From DASUCS01 sp041166385 (GTDB lineage: Bacteria; Actinomycetota; Acidimicrobiia; Acidimicrobiales; JACDCH01), in NCBI GenBank assembly GCA_041166385.1, contig JBEEFW010000119.1:1-64000 (forward strand): a stretch of DNA of 64,000 bases, given 5' to 3'. The first letter of the stretch is position 1; each line of letters begins with the position of its first letter. Below, one piece after another: positions 1 to 8,212 of this stretch. Under the pieces are notes generated by a model. The model was not told the DNA's origin and searched no databases. It saw only the letters and a program-made list of their open reading frames with translations. The translations under genes were made by a program, and so were the position numbers.

Positions 1-361
1 CCTCGCGGCGCTCGTTCTTGGTGACCTCGACGGTGGCCCAGCGCAGGCTGGGGCCGATCTCGTCGGCCACGATCTCGACGACCGACCGCTTCTCGCCCTC
101 TGGCGTCTCCCACGAGCGCTGGTCGAGACGGCCGTTGACGAGCACGCGCGCTCCCTTGTGCAGGGAGTTCGACGCGTTCTCACCCAGCGTTCCCCACGCG
201 GTGACGTTGAAGAACGACGTCTGCTCGACCCATTCGCCGGCCTTCTGGTACCGGCGGTTCACGGCCATGCCGAACGAGGCGACGGCCTGGCCGGCCGGGG
301 TGAAGCGCAGCTCGGGATCGCGGGTGATGTTGCCCACGACGGTCACAGTGTTGTCAGGCAT
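1..361 (-). CDS. ssb: single-stranded DNA-binding protein SSB (C-terminus beyond window)
   Basis: The reverse strand reads MPDNTVTVVGNITRDPELRF from an ATG at 361-359 and stays open to base 1, giving about 120 residues of OB-fold. The NxTRDPELR strand, the aromatic FFNV/W core and the LVNGRLDQRSWE strand are typical of bacterial SSB. SSB coats single-stranded DNA in replication, recombination and repair, and recruits partners through an acidic C-terminal tip that lies outside the window. It follows rpsF by 16 bases in the same direction, as in the common rpsF-ssb-rpsR-rplI operon, so rpsR would be expected next. Confidence 0.95.
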   Translation of the reverse strand, partial: MPDNTVTVVGNITRDPELRFTPAGQAVASFGMAVNRRYQKAGEWVEQTSFFNVTAWGTLGENASNSLHKGARVLVNGRLDQRSWETPEGEKRSVVEIVADEIGPSLRWATVEVTKNERRE

Positions 362-377
362 TCAGAATCTCCTCAGG

Positions 378-719
378 TCATCCGGCGGGCGCCGGGGCCT
401 GCTCGCCGAGAAGGCCGCGGCGGGCGGCCTCCTGGTCGGGCAGTCGGATCAGCTTGTGGCGGACGATGTCGTCCGCGAGCCGCAGTTGGCGCTCGAGATC
501 GTCGAGCGCGCCTGCCTCGGCCAGGATCTGCAAGACGAGGTAGAAACCTTCGGTCTTGTGATCGATCTCGTAGGCGAAGCGGCGCCGGCCCCAGCGCTCG
601 GTGGTCTTGATCTCACCTTGCTTGGCCTGCACCTGTTCGCCGATGCGGCGGATGGCGGCGTCGACACCGGCGTCGTCCGCCGTCCCGTCGACAATGACCA
701 TGAGTTCGTAAGCTCGCAT
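378..719 (-). CDS. rpsF: 30S ribosomal protein bS6
   Basis: This 113-residue protein starts MRAYELMVIVDGT and contains the bS6 features RWGRRRFAYEIDHKTEGFYL and a C-terminal DDIVRHKLIRL strand. bS6 binds the central domain of 16S rRNA together with bS18. The ATG at 719-717 is preferred over an upstream in-frame start because it gives the family-standard N-terminus and has an AGGGAGG purine stretch about 12 bases upstream. It is the first gene of the rpsF-ssb operon running off the left edge. The 137 bases between it and the DUF192 gene contain no other gene that I can see. Confidence 0.96.
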   Translation of the reverse strand: MRAYELMVIVDGTADDAGVDAAIRRIGEQVQAKQGEIKTTERWGRRRFAYEIDHKTEGFYLVLQILAEAGALDDLERQLRLADDIVRHKLIRLPDQEAARRGLLGEQAPAPAG

Positions 720-856
720 GAGCGAGTCAGTACCTCCCTGTGGATCCGGCAGCACCGGAGCCCCGCCGAATGCGGAGCAGGGTTTCGATTGGACGAGCCA
801 GGTTAGCGGTCACGGTCCAATAGTGCGAAGGGGGTGTGACAGCGAGCGGTCCTCTC

Positions 857-1414
857 CTACGTGCAGGGTGCGTTGTCGTCGATGATGGTCGCGCCCTCGA
901 CGATGCCGAGCTTCGGCAGGTTGCCCTGAGGCACCTCGATCGTGAGGTGGTACGGGCCGGACGCCGGGTAGTCGCGGCAATCGGGACTGTCCGAGCAGGG
1001 CTCCATGTCGGCGATCGTGATGACCTGGCCCGCGCTCGTGATGTACGCGATCGACAGCGGCATCGGCGTGTTGCGCATCCAGAACGACTCGGTCACGTCG
1101 CCGTCGAAGCGAAAGAGCATGCCGTCGTAGCCGCCGAGCGCCGTGTCCTCCACCTCCATCAGCCCACGGGCCCGCTGCTGGTTGTTGGCCGCCAGGAGCA
1201 GGCACCAGGTGAGCAGCTTGTCGGCGGTCTTGACCGACACCTTCGTTTCGCCGAACCCCGCCAGACGCGTGCGGCTGGCCGGGCCCTGACTCGGCGCCGA
1301 GAGATAGGGGTCGGGAGGGTTGTTCGCCCCTTTCGCGACGCAGCCGATCAACCCGAGCACCAGCACCACACCGATGACCCAGCGCAGGATCTCGACCTGG
1401 CGCTCGTTCCTCAC
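857..1414 (-). CDS. DUF192 family putative lipoprotein or membrane-anchored protein
   Basis: This 185-residue protein begins at a GTG (1414-1412). It has a charged N-terminus, a hydrophobic stretch VIGVVLVLGLIGC that can be read as a lipobox with Cys near residue 21 or as a membrane anchor, and then a DUF192 domain. DUF192 hallmarks are QQRARGLMEVE, GMLFRFDG, FWMRNTPMPLSIAYI and a C-terminal IVEGATI strand. The family has no firmly assigned reaction. A longer frame extends upstream into panB, but the GTG start avoids that overlap and yields a sensible export signal. It lies 82 bases downstream of panB on the same strand. Confidence 0.8.
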   Translation of the reverse strand: MRNERQVEILRWVIGVVLVLGLIGCVAKGANNPPDPYLSAPSQGPASRTRLAGFGETKVSVKTADKLLTWCLLLAANNQQRARGLMEVEDTALGGYDGMLFRFDGDVTESFWMRNTPMPLSIAYITSAGQVITIADMEPCSDSPDCRDYPASGPYHLTIEVPQGNLPKLGIVEGATIIDDNAPCT

Positions 1415-1496
1415 GCCGCGCGTCCCCGGGGGCTCCGCCCCCGCACCCCAGTGCACCCGACTCGCTGGCGCTCGTCCGGCTGCCGGCGCTCGTTCC

Positions 1497-2360
1497 TCAC
1501 GCCGTCTTGCTACCACCCCCGTAGAGCCCCAACGTTTCAGCGACATCACCAGCCAGGTGGTAGCTCTCCTCGTCGGCCGGGAATCGCCGGGCGCGCACAT
1601 CGGCGGCGAACTCGCTCAGCGCGGCGATGCCGTCGGCCTTGAGCGAGGCGTACCGACGCACGAACTTCGGGATGATCCGATCTTCGAGGCCGAGCACGTC
1701 GTGAAAGACGAGGACCTGGCCGTCGCAATGCGGTCCGGCGCCGATGCCGATCGTCGGGATCGAGACCGAGTCGGTGACCATGCGTGCCACCTCGTCAGGC
1801 ACGCCTTCGAGCACGATCGAGAAACAGCCCGCGTCCTCGAGGGCCTTCGCATCGTCGACGAGCGCGAGTGCGGCAGACACCTCACGGCCCTGCACCTTGA
1901 AGCCACCCATGGCGTGCATCGACTGCGGGGTGAGGCCGATGTGACCCATCACCGGGATCTCGGCGTCGATGATCACCTCGACCATCGGCAGCCGCTTGCG
2001 GCCACCTTCGAGCTTCACGGCCTGCGCGCCGGCCTGCACGAGACTGGCGGCGTTGCGCACGGTCTCCTCGACCGACACGTGGTAGCTCATCCACGGCAGG
2101 TCGCCGACGATCAGCGGCTGGGGACGAGCCCGGGCCACGGCGGCCACGTGATGGGTCATGTCGTCGATGGTGACCTGCAACGTGTCGTCGTAGCCCAGGA
2201 CGACCATCGCGACGGAGTCGCCGACGAGGATCAGGTCGACGCCGGCTGCGTCGGCCATGCGCGCCCCCGGCGCGTCGTAGGCCGTGACCATCACGAGAGG
2301 TTCGCTACCGGCGCGGACCTTGCGGGCCCGGACCGAGGGTGCGGTGATCGATGCGGCCAT
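1497..2360 (-). CDS. panB: 3-methyl-2-oxobutanoate hydroxymethyltransferase
   Basis: This 287-residue protein is the first committed enzyme of pantothenate (coenzyme A) synthesis. It transfers a hydroxymethyl group from 5,10-methylene-THF to alpha-ketoisovalerate to give ketopantoate. The family signatures are all visible: MVTAYDAPGARMADAAGVD, VGDSVAMVVLGYD with the metal-binding GDS, KLEGG, MGHIGLTPQS, the catalytic-Glu segment IVLEGVP, and TIGIGAGPHCDGQVLV with the bound HDVLGL that follows. Length and start match the family. It is divergent from the small zinc-ribbon gene, and a strong inverted repeat lies between them. Confidence 0.97.
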   Translation of the reverse strand: MAASITAPSVRARKVRAGSEPLVMVTAYDAPGARMADAAGVDLILVGDSVAMVVLGYDDTLQVTIDDMTHHVAAVARARPQPLIVGDLPWMSYHVSVEETVRNAASLVQAGAQAVKLEGGRKRLPMVEVIIDAEIPVMGHIGLTPQSMHAMGGFKVQGREVSAALALVDDAKALEDAGCFSIVLEGVPDEVARMVTDSVSIPTIGIGAGPHCDGQVLVFHDVLGLEDRIIPKFVRRYASLKADGIAALSEFAADVRARRFPADEESYHLAGDVAETLGLYGGGSKTA

Positions 2361-2409
2361 GGCGGCCTCCTTGTGCGTCCGGCGCCTCGTGGCTGCCGGC
2401 GATGGGCTA

Positions 2410-2460
2410 TCGATGGAACTCGCTACGTCTGCGCCAAGGCTGCCGGGCGAGTTCCATCGA
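2410..2460. repeat. 13-bp perfect inverted repeat between panB and a zinc-ribbon gene
   Basis: The arms tcgatggaactcg (2410-2422) and cgagttccatcga (2448-2460) are perfect reverse complements separated by 25 bases. The element sits 50 bases upstream of panB and 19 bases before the preferred start of the divergent small gene. It could be a dimeric repressor operator or a transcribed hairpin. No run of T follows, so a simple intrinsic terminator is not favoured. Confidence 0.6.
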
Positions 2461-2478
2461 AACTGTACCGTCGGAGAG

Positions 2479-2667
2479 ATGTTCGGGACCAGCCGCTGCG
2501 ACTCCTGCGGACGGGACGACGAAGTGGTGGTGGCAGTGCGCCGCGTCTATGTGACGCCGGAGACGTGGGACACCGAGGGCAAGGTCGAAGTCGTGGACGA
2601 GATCGAGCACTGGTGCTTCGCCTGCCGCAGCCATTACCCGCATCAAGAAATCGACGAAAGCACCTGA
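2479..2667 (+). CDS. small zinc-ribbon protein of unknown function
   Basis: This 62-residue protein reads MFGTSRCDSCGRDDEVVVAV, then a beta-rich stretch, then EHWCFACRSHYPH. Two CxxC knuckles about 35 residues apart suggest a structural zinc ribbon. The ATG at 2479 leaves the upstream inverted repeat outside the coding region. An alternative in-frame ATG at 2413 would add 22 residues and place that repeat inside the gene. A GGAGAG directly abuts the 2479 start, which is closer than ideal. Its 3' end overlaps the convergent hydrolase gene by 25 bases. I do not recognise a specific family. Confidence 0.6.
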   Translation: MFGTSRCDSCGRDDEVVVAVRRVYVTPETWDTEGKVEVVDEIEHWCFACRSHYPHQEIDEST

Positions 2668-3584
2668 ACGAGAGCGGGAAGTGAGTCGGTGCCATCGAAG
2701 CGGTGGTCGCCGTCGATCACGAAGAGCTGGATGCCACCGGGCGCACCAGCGGCGGCGTAGGCGGGGGTCGCCTGCTCGAGCGTGGCCTTCGCCGCGTCGA
2801 GCGGAAAAGTCAGGTCGTCCTCCGCGTTCTCGACGATCAAGGGGCGCGGGGCGATGAGCGCGACCAGCGACGCGTGATCGAGCTCGTCGGCCATTCCCGG
2901 CAGCACCTGTGATCCGCACAAGTTCCACGGCATCCGGTGCGACGACGCGATCGACGCCACTGCGCAGCTGACGAGCGCCGCCGCAACGCGTTCGTCCCAT
3001 GCCGCGAGGAACAACGTGACGATTCCGCCGTATGACCATCCGCACGCACCGACGCGATCGCGATCGACATAGGGCATTGACTGCAAGACGTCGATGCAGC
3101 GCGCCATGTCCCACAAGTTCTGGGCGAACGGCGTCGTGCCGACGAGCACCCCGTTCACGAGGTCGACGTCGCAGTGGTAGTGGTCGTCGGGCGTGGAGTC
3201 CGCGCGCTCGCCAAAGCCGCGCAGGTCCGGGGCGAGCACGACCAGACCCGCTTCGGCGAGCCGCGGCGGCCACGTGATGGTTTCCTTCGTGGTGCCATGG
3301 CCGTGGATCGCGAGCACGGCGGGCCGCGGCTCCCCGTCTTCCGCGCCGTCGGGGACGAAGAGCAAGGCCGGCACGGACATGGCCGCCTCTGCATCGAAGA
3401 CGACGCGCTCGACGCGGTAGCCCTCGCGCTGTTCGACGTCGAGTACTTCGAGGTCCGGATCGACGGGTGCGGGCAGTCGGCCGAGCAGCTGAACGAGCCG
3501 CTCGCGCGACACGACGGGAGGAGGCGTCGCGCTGTCGACTCGCAACCGCCAGTAGGCCCAGGGTGAGAAGTTTCGGTGCTTCAC
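2643..3584 (-). CDS. alpha/beta hydrolase, acetyl-xylan-esterase / dienelactone-hydrolase-like
   Basis: This 313-residue soluble hydrolase starts at a GTG only two bases after the stop of the upstream penicillin-binding protein gene, so translation is probably coupled. The fold markers are the oxyanion-hole segment AIHGHGTTKE, the nucleophile elbow GACGWSYGGIV (Ser), an Asp in ENAEDDLTFP and the catalytic His in VIDGDHRFDG near the C-terminus. The combination resembles the AB-hydrolase and prolyl-oligopeptidase-like esterases. The substrate cannot be read from the sequence. No signal peptide is seen. Its end overlaps the convergent zinc-ribbon gene. Confidence 0.8.
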   Translation of the reverse strand: MKHRNFSPWAYWRLRVDSATPPPVVSRERLVQLLGRLPAPVDPDLEVLDVEQREGYRVERVVFDAEAAMSVPALLFVPDGAEDGEPRPAVLAIHGHGTTKETITWPPRLAEAGLVVLAPDLRGFGERADSTPDDHYHCDVDLVNGVLVGTTPFAQNLWDMARCIDVLQSMPYVDRDRVGACGWSYGGIVTLFLAAWDERVAAALVSCAVASIASSHRMPWNLCGSQVLPGMADELDHASLVALIAPRPLIVENAEDDLTFPLDAAKATLEQATPAYAAAGAPGGIQLFVIDGDHRFDGTDSLPALVQVLSSIS

Positions 3585-3586
3585 CG

Positions 3587-5755
3587 TCAATTGGGTAAGG
3601 CGCTGGTCGTCGTCGGCTCGACAGTGGTGGTGGTCTTGTCGGGCTTCGTCGTGTCCGTGGTGGACGGCTGGGTGGTCGCCGAGGTCGACGTGTCGGCCAA
3701 CGTCGTGTCGGTCGACGACGTCGTGGTGAGATCGGCGTTCAAGACCTTGCCGGGGAACGTCGACGGATCGGTGAACGAACCGACGTCCATGCCGTCGGTG
3801 ATCGCCTTCATGTACTTGTTCCAGATCGTCGCCGGGAACGTGCCGCCGAACACGACGCGGCCGTGCACGCTCGTCATGAACCGCGTCGGCTCGTCGGGCG
3901 GGTTCTCGTATCCCATCCACACCGACGTCGTGTAGCCGTTCGGCGTGAAGCCGATGAACCACGCGTCCCGGTTCTTGTCGGTGGTACCCGTCTTGCCGGC
4001 GATGTTCTTTCCGAAGAACGCGCCGCCTCCGGTTCCGCCATGTACCACCTGTTGCAAGCAGAACGTGACGAGATCCGACTCCTGTTTGGTCAAGGGTTGC
4101 GTGCTGGGTTGGTCGAACGGCACGACTTCGCCGTTGGCCCTGACCACCTTGATGATCGCCGTCGGTTGTATGTGCGTACCGCGATGAGCAAACGTCGAAT
4201 AGGCCGAGGCCATGTCGAGCGGGTACACCTCGCCTGCACCGAGCACGAGCGCGTTGACGGGTGGGAGATCGTTGGTGATGCCCATCTCCTTCGCCAGGGG
4301 CACGACCGTCTCCGGATGCACCTTGGCCATCAGCTGCGCGAAGACCGTGTTCGACGAATGCTTCGTGGCGTCGATGAGATTCAACACGCCGTCGCTCGGC
4401 TCGGCGTTGCGGACGGTCCAGTCCTTGCCGGCGTCGCCCTTCGGGATGACGACCACACTCGGCGCGTCGAACAACGACTCCAACGAGATGCCCTGCTTCA
4501 CCGCCTCCGCCAGCACGAACGGCTTGAACGACGAGCCCGGCTGGCGGCCGCTCCCGCCACCGCCGCGCACCGCCAGGTTGACCTGGTTGGTGGTGTAGTC
4601 GCGGCCCCCGAACATCGCCTTCACGTGGCCATCCGGGTCGAGTGAGACGAGCGCGGCCGACGGGTCGTCAGGGGTGAGCGTGGACGTCACCGCGTCCCAC
4701 GCCGCTTGTTGCATGCCGAGGTCGAGGGTCGTGTACACGCGCAGCCCGCCGCCGAAGAGCTCCGCTTCGGAGAAGCCGTGCTGCTTGAGCTGCTGCACCA
4801 CGTAGTCACGGAAGTACTCGGTCCCGATCTCCTTGTGCTGGACCGGTCCGAACCCCTGCCGGTCGGGCGCGCGCGTGATGATCGTGGCGTTCGGGTCGCC
4901 CGCCTCACCGGCGACGAAGGGTGTCTTGTCGGCCGTGTCGAACTGCGCCTGGTCGATCTTCTTCGTCTCGAGCAATCCCTGTAGGACGCTGCGCCGTCGC
5001 GAGGTCGCTTCGTTCACCTGCTTGGGGTTGGCGCCGTCCGCGGTCTCGGGCGAACGGATGAGCCCCGCGAGATACGCGGCTTCCGGCAGCGTGACGCTCG
5101 CCAGGTCGTGCCCGAAGTACGTACGCACGGCGGCGCCGATGCCGTACGCGCCGCGTCCGAAGTACACGGTGTTGAGGTAGCGCTCGAGGATCTGCTGCTT
5201 GGTGAACTCCTGCTCGAGCTTGATCGACAGCACCGCTTCCTTGATCTTGCGGGAGAACGTCCGTTCACTCGACAGGTACACGTTCTTCACGTACTGCTGC
5301 GTGATCGTCGAGCCGCCCTGTGTGCTCCCCTGGCTGCGGAGGTCAGCCCAGAGCGCCCGGGCCGTACCCCACGGATCGACACCGCCGTGGTCGAAGAACG
5401 TGCGGTCCTCGGCGGCGAGCACCGAGTCGATCATCACCGAAGGGACTTGATCGAGCGACACGTTCACACGGTCCTGTTCGCCGTGCAGGCTGGCGATGGC
5501 GTTGCTGTCGTTGCAGTTGCTCGTGACGTCGGCCGCGCAGATGAACGACGTCTGGGCTTGGATGCGTTCCGGCGGCAGCTCGATCTGCGCGAGCGAGTAG
5601 CCGGCCGCGGCGATACCTGCGACGAACAGCACGCCGAGCAGGAACAGCCCCCGGCGCCAGCGCCACAGCACGCTGCGACGCTTGCCGTTGGGCTTCAGGT
5701 CGTTGGGGTGCGGGGCGCGGCGGCGTCGCTGCTTCTTCTTGGCGGTGGTGGGCAT
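3587..5755 (-). CDS. class A (bifunctional) penicillin-binding protein
   Basis: This 722-residue protein polymerises and crosslinks peptidoglycan outside the membrane. A basic cytoplasmic tail (about 1-35) is followed by one membrane helix (about 36-57). The glycosyltransferase-51 domain has the catalytic-Glu motif AAEDRTFFDHGGVDPWG and QGGSTITQQYVKN. The transpeptidase domain has PGSSFKPF (SxxK serine), SSN in KHSSNTVFAQ, and KTGTT. The tail after about residue 660 is Thr/Ser-rich low complexity, as in actinobacterial PonA proteins. Position next to padR-ino1-DUF5318 and rpsF-ssb matches ponA1 (Rv0050) of M. tuberculosis, so orthology is likely but inferred. Confidence 0.95.
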   Translation of the reverse strand: MPTTAKKKQRRRRAPHPNDLKPNGKRRSVLWRWRRGLFLLGVLFVAGIAAAGYSLAQIELPPERIQAQTSFICAADVTSNCNDSNAIASLHGEQDRVNVSLDQVPSVMIDSVLAAEDRTFFDHGGVDPWGTARALWADLRSQGSTQGGSTITQQYVKNVYLSSERTFSRKIKEAVLSIKLEQEFTKQQILERYLNTVYFGRGAYGIGAAVRTYFGHDLASVTLPEAAYLAGLIRSPETADGANPKQVNEATSRRRSVLQGLLETKKIDQAQFDTADKTPFVAGEAGDPNATIITRAPDRQGFGPVQHKEIGTEYFRDYVVQQLKQHGFSEAELFGGGLRVYTTLDLGMQQAAWDAVTSTLTPDDPSAALVSLDPDGHVKAMFGGRDYTTNQVNLAVRGGGGSGRQPGSSFKPFVLAEAVKQGISLESLFDAPSVVVIPKGDAGKDWTVRNAEPSDGVLNLIDATKHSSNTVFAQLMAKVHPETVVPLAKEMGITNDLPPVNALVLGAGEVYPLDMASAYSTFAHRGTHIQPTAIIKVVRANGEVVPFDQPSTQPLTKQESDLVTFCLQQVVHGGTGGGAFFGKNIAGKTGTTDKNRDAWFIGFTPNGYTTSVWMGYENPPDEPTRFMTSVHGRVVFGGTFPATIWNKYMKAITDGMDVGSFTDPSTFPGKVLNADLTTTSSTDTTLADTSTSATTQPSTTDTTKPDKTTTTVEPTTTSALPN

Positions 5756-5765
5756 GCGGAGGGCC

Positions 5766-7058
5766 TTACAGCCGGGCCGAGCGTAGCAACGCGGCTGCGA
5801 TGATCCCCATCAGGGCAACGGCGCTCATGAGGAGCAGATCTACCCGGGCGGGGGGCAGCGAGTCGTGTTCGTCGTCCGCGAGGACCCACGGAGCGATCGG
5901 CTCAGGGATGAGGTGAGCGCCGGAGATCGCCAGCGCCACGCCCGCGATCAACGCGGTGGCGGCGGCAAGAACAGTGCCGTCGCTGTACGCCTGCAGCCCC
6001 TCCACCCGGGTCCACGTCCATGACGTGGGCCGCAGCACGAACCACGACGCCGCCAACGCGGCAACCCCGTCGACCGCACGCGATCGCGGTGCGACGGGAC
6101 GCGAGGAGCCGGTGGTGAGACCGATGACCGTGGCGATGGCGAGCAGCGCCAGCACTGGGCGCGGCCAGCCGTCGCCGCCCGCGAGCGCGGACGCGACCAT
6201 CGCCGTCCCCGGCGCCGCGGCCAGCAGGGCGAGCGGGCCGCCGAGCGTCAAGGCGAGCACCGTGCCGACGGCGAGCGCACGCGCCGCCACAGGCATTCCC
6301 GCGAGCGGGCCGATCGTCGAGACGAGCGCCCACGGCACCAGGGCGGCAACGCCGAGCGATGTCGCCCGCCACCGCGGGATCGCGGGCACCACGGCGAGCC
6401 CCACACCAGCCAAGGCGAGTGCCACCGCGAGCCACCGGGCCTCTGCGGTGCCGGCAAGCTGCGGTCCGACGCGCAGGGCGAGCACCAGCGACACCGGCAC
6501 GAGCATGTTCACCGCGCGTCGAGGGGACAGGCTCGCCGCCACGGCGATCACCGCGGTACCGACGATGAGCGTGACCGCGCCGGAGCGATCACCGACTCGC
6601 ACGCCGACGGCCGTCAGCACGACGCCGACGCTGATCGCCGCGAGGGTGAGCCGGCCCGAATCGCGCGTCAGGGTGACCAACGCAGTCGCCGCCGCCATCG
6701 CGAGCACCGCCGCGACGGTCGACGGCCTTCCGGGCGACCCCGCGGTGAGGCCACAGATCATGATCGTCAGCGCGGCGGCGACCACCGGCGTGCGCGCCGA
6801 CTCGCGCACCCCGACCGCAAGCAGCGCCGTTGCAGCGGCCGCCGCCAGCCCGAGGTCGTCCGGCGCCAGTCGCGAGACGTGCGGATGCTGACCCATCACG
6901 AGCAGCACGATCGATCCGGCCGCAGCAAGTGCACAGCCACCGGTGGTCCAGCGTCGATCTTCGGCTGGCACCGCGACGGCAACCGCGAGCACGACGCTGG
7001 CGAGCGGCGCGAGCAACACCGCAACCAGCAGCGCGTCGGCCCACGCGTTCGACGTCAT
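5766..7058 (-). CDS. polytopic membrane protein of unknown function
   Basis: This 430-residue protein consists almost entirely of hydrophobic Ala/Val/Leu-rich segments separated by short Arg-containing loops, which suggests about ten to twelve membrane helices. It begins MTSNAWADALLVAVLLAPLA. A few charged loop segments (PAEDRRWTTGG, PEPIAPWVLADDEHD) are the only landmarks. I see no transporter or enzyme signature. It overlaps the upstream membrane gene by 4 bases and ends 10 bases before the PBP gene, so all three are probably one transcript. A role in envelope assembly is only a guess from that context. Confidence 0.7.
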   Translation of the reverse strand: MTSNAWADALLVAVLLAPLASVVLAVAVAVPAEDRRWTTGGCALAAAGSIVLLVMGQHPHVSRLAPDDLGLAAAAATALLAVGVRESARTPVVAAALTIMICGLTAGSPGRPSTVAAVLAMAAATALVTLTRDSGRLTLAAISVGVVLTAVGVRVGDRSGAVTLIVGTAVIAVAASLSPRRAVNMLVPVSLVLALRVGPQLAGTAEARWLAVALALAGVGLAVVPAIPRWRATSLGVAALVPWALVSTIGPLAGMPVAARALAVGTVLALTLGGPLALLAAAPGTAMVASALAGGDGWPRPVLALLAIATVIGLTTGSSRPVAPRSRAVDGVAALAASWFVLRPTSWTWTRVEGLQAYSDGTVLAAATALIAGVALAISGAHLIPEPIAPWVLADDEHDSLPPARVDLLLMSAVALMGIIAAALLRSARL

Positions 7059-7735
7059 CGAGCGACACCCGCGCAGAGCAATGCGAGCACGCCGCTAGAA
7101 ACGGCGAGCCACGGCAGGGTGCGCCAACGGGCGAGCGCGGTCGTGAGGGCGCACGCGATCACACTGGCGGCGATGCGCAGCACGAGTGCGCCCCCCGGGG
7201 CCGGACCGACCACCAGGTCCGCCGCCACGACCGCGAAGGGTGCAACCGACAGGGCGGTGACGAGCGTGCTCGAGCGATCGATGGAGACGGCCGCCAGCAC
7301 CAGTGCGATCGAGCCGAGCCACGCCGACGCCACCGCCGCGCCCGAGCCGGTCCACCCTGCGGGGCCGAGCACGGCCTGGGCGCCCGCGATCGCGCCGAGA
7401 CCTGGCGAGCCCCACCGAACAAGTGCTGCTGCGAGCGCGGCCCCTGCGGCCAGTCCGGACGAACGCCGGCCCGCGCCGAACCCGAGCAACAAAGTGAGCA
7501 CGACGACATCACCGCGCGACGTGGCGGCCGACGCGAGGGCGGCAGCCAGCAGGACCGCGTGAGGTATCGGGATCGCGCGCGACAGAGGGCGCGCAGTCGG
7601 CGGTTGCGGCGTCGGGGGAGTCGGAGGTGTCGGTGCGTCTGGGGTGCGAACGCGAACGCGGACCCGGGCGCGAGGTGCAGTAGTCAGCTGCGGCGGCCGC
7701 GTCCGAGAGGGAACGCGCGAGCGAGGTGGTTCCAC
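7055..7735 (-). CDS. membrane protein of unknown function, Pro-rich N-terminus
   Basis: The protein has about 226 residues if started at the GTG at 7735. An Arg/Pro-rich head (TPPTPPTPQPPTARPLS) precedes roughly six or seven hydrophobic segments. The start is uncertain: no ATG, GTG or TTG lies between the end of the upstream DUF5318 gene and the first hydrophobic segment. The gene must therefore begin inside DUF5318 (52-base overlap) or use an unusual codon. It overlaps the next membrane gene by 4 bases, and the two look like a co-translated pair. No family recognised. Confidence 0.55.
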   Translation of the reverse strand: MEPPRSRVPSRTRPPQLTTAPRARVRVRVRTPDAPTPPTPPTPQPPTARPLSRAIPIPHAVLLAAALASAATSRGDVVVLTLLLGFGAGRRSSGLAAGAALAAALVRWGSPGLGAIAGAQAVLGPAGWTGSGAAVASAWLGSIALVLAAVSIDRSSTLVTALSVAPFAVVAADLVVGPAPGGALVLRIAASVIACALTTALARWRTLPWLAVSSGVLALLCAGVAR

Positions 7736-8085
7736 GAGCACTCGGGACACACCTCGACGACATAACAGGTGAGGTCGTCGGCGCGACGCGAGAGCTTGGT
7801 GATCTCGTCCTTCGACGTGATGCACCGTCCGAAGGCCGGGAGCCGCGGACCGAACACGTACGACACGAGCACGACGTTGGCGGCCTCGCAGATCGGGCAG
7901 CCGATCGACGTCGGCTCACCGCACTCGCGGGCCGCCCGCACCAGTTCGGGGTGGGCGTCGCACACCTCGTGCCGGGCCAGGCGCTTCTTGCGGAACTCCG
8001 AGATCAGGGCCTGGCGCGCCAACCGGTAATCGACGGTGCCGGGCTGGGTGACGGTCACCCCGCGAATCGCTTCGGGCCTGAACAT
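7684..8085 (-). CDS. DUF5318 family protein
   Basis: This 133-residue protein starts at the ATG at 8085 (MFRPEAIRG). It contains a CxxC knuckle in GCPICEAANVVLVSYVFG and a second in VVEVCPECSWNHLARAF, a pattern of the actinobacterial DUF5318 family (Rv0049 type), probably binding a structural zinc. Function is unknown. It is divergent from padR, and the 127-base gap holds palindromic sites. An upstream in-frame ATG would run into those sites, so the shorter form is preferred. Confidence 0.75.
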   Translation of the reverse strand: MFRPEAIRGVTVTQPGTVDYRLARQALISEFRKKRLARHEVCDAHPELVRAARECGEPTSIGCPICEAANVVLVSYVFGPRLPAFGRCITSKDEITKLSRRADDLTCYVVEVCPECSWNHLARAFPLGRGRRS

Positions 8086-8138
8086 CTTGGGGGCAGACGA
8101 TACCTGGCCCGCAGCAGCGGGGTCCGGAGCCCAAACTG

Positions 8139-8192
8139 CTTGCAATTGTTTGCAAGGTTGCGTATTCTCGATACATCGATTCGATACGTCGA
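8139..8192. promoter_or_regulatory. candidate operator cluster upstream of padR
   Basis: Three short symmetric elements lie in the divergent gap. One is an inverted repeat cttgcaa-ttgt-ttgcaag (8139-8156). The others are two tandem near-identical 12-mers, tcgatacatcga (8168-8179) and tcgatacgtcga (8181-8192), whose ends are themselves inverted (TCGAT/ATCGA). Dyad sites next to a padR gene usually mark autoregulation. Which protein binds which site is inference. Confidence 0.5.
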
Positions 8193-8212
8193 GTCGCTAT
8201 GCTCATCTCCAC

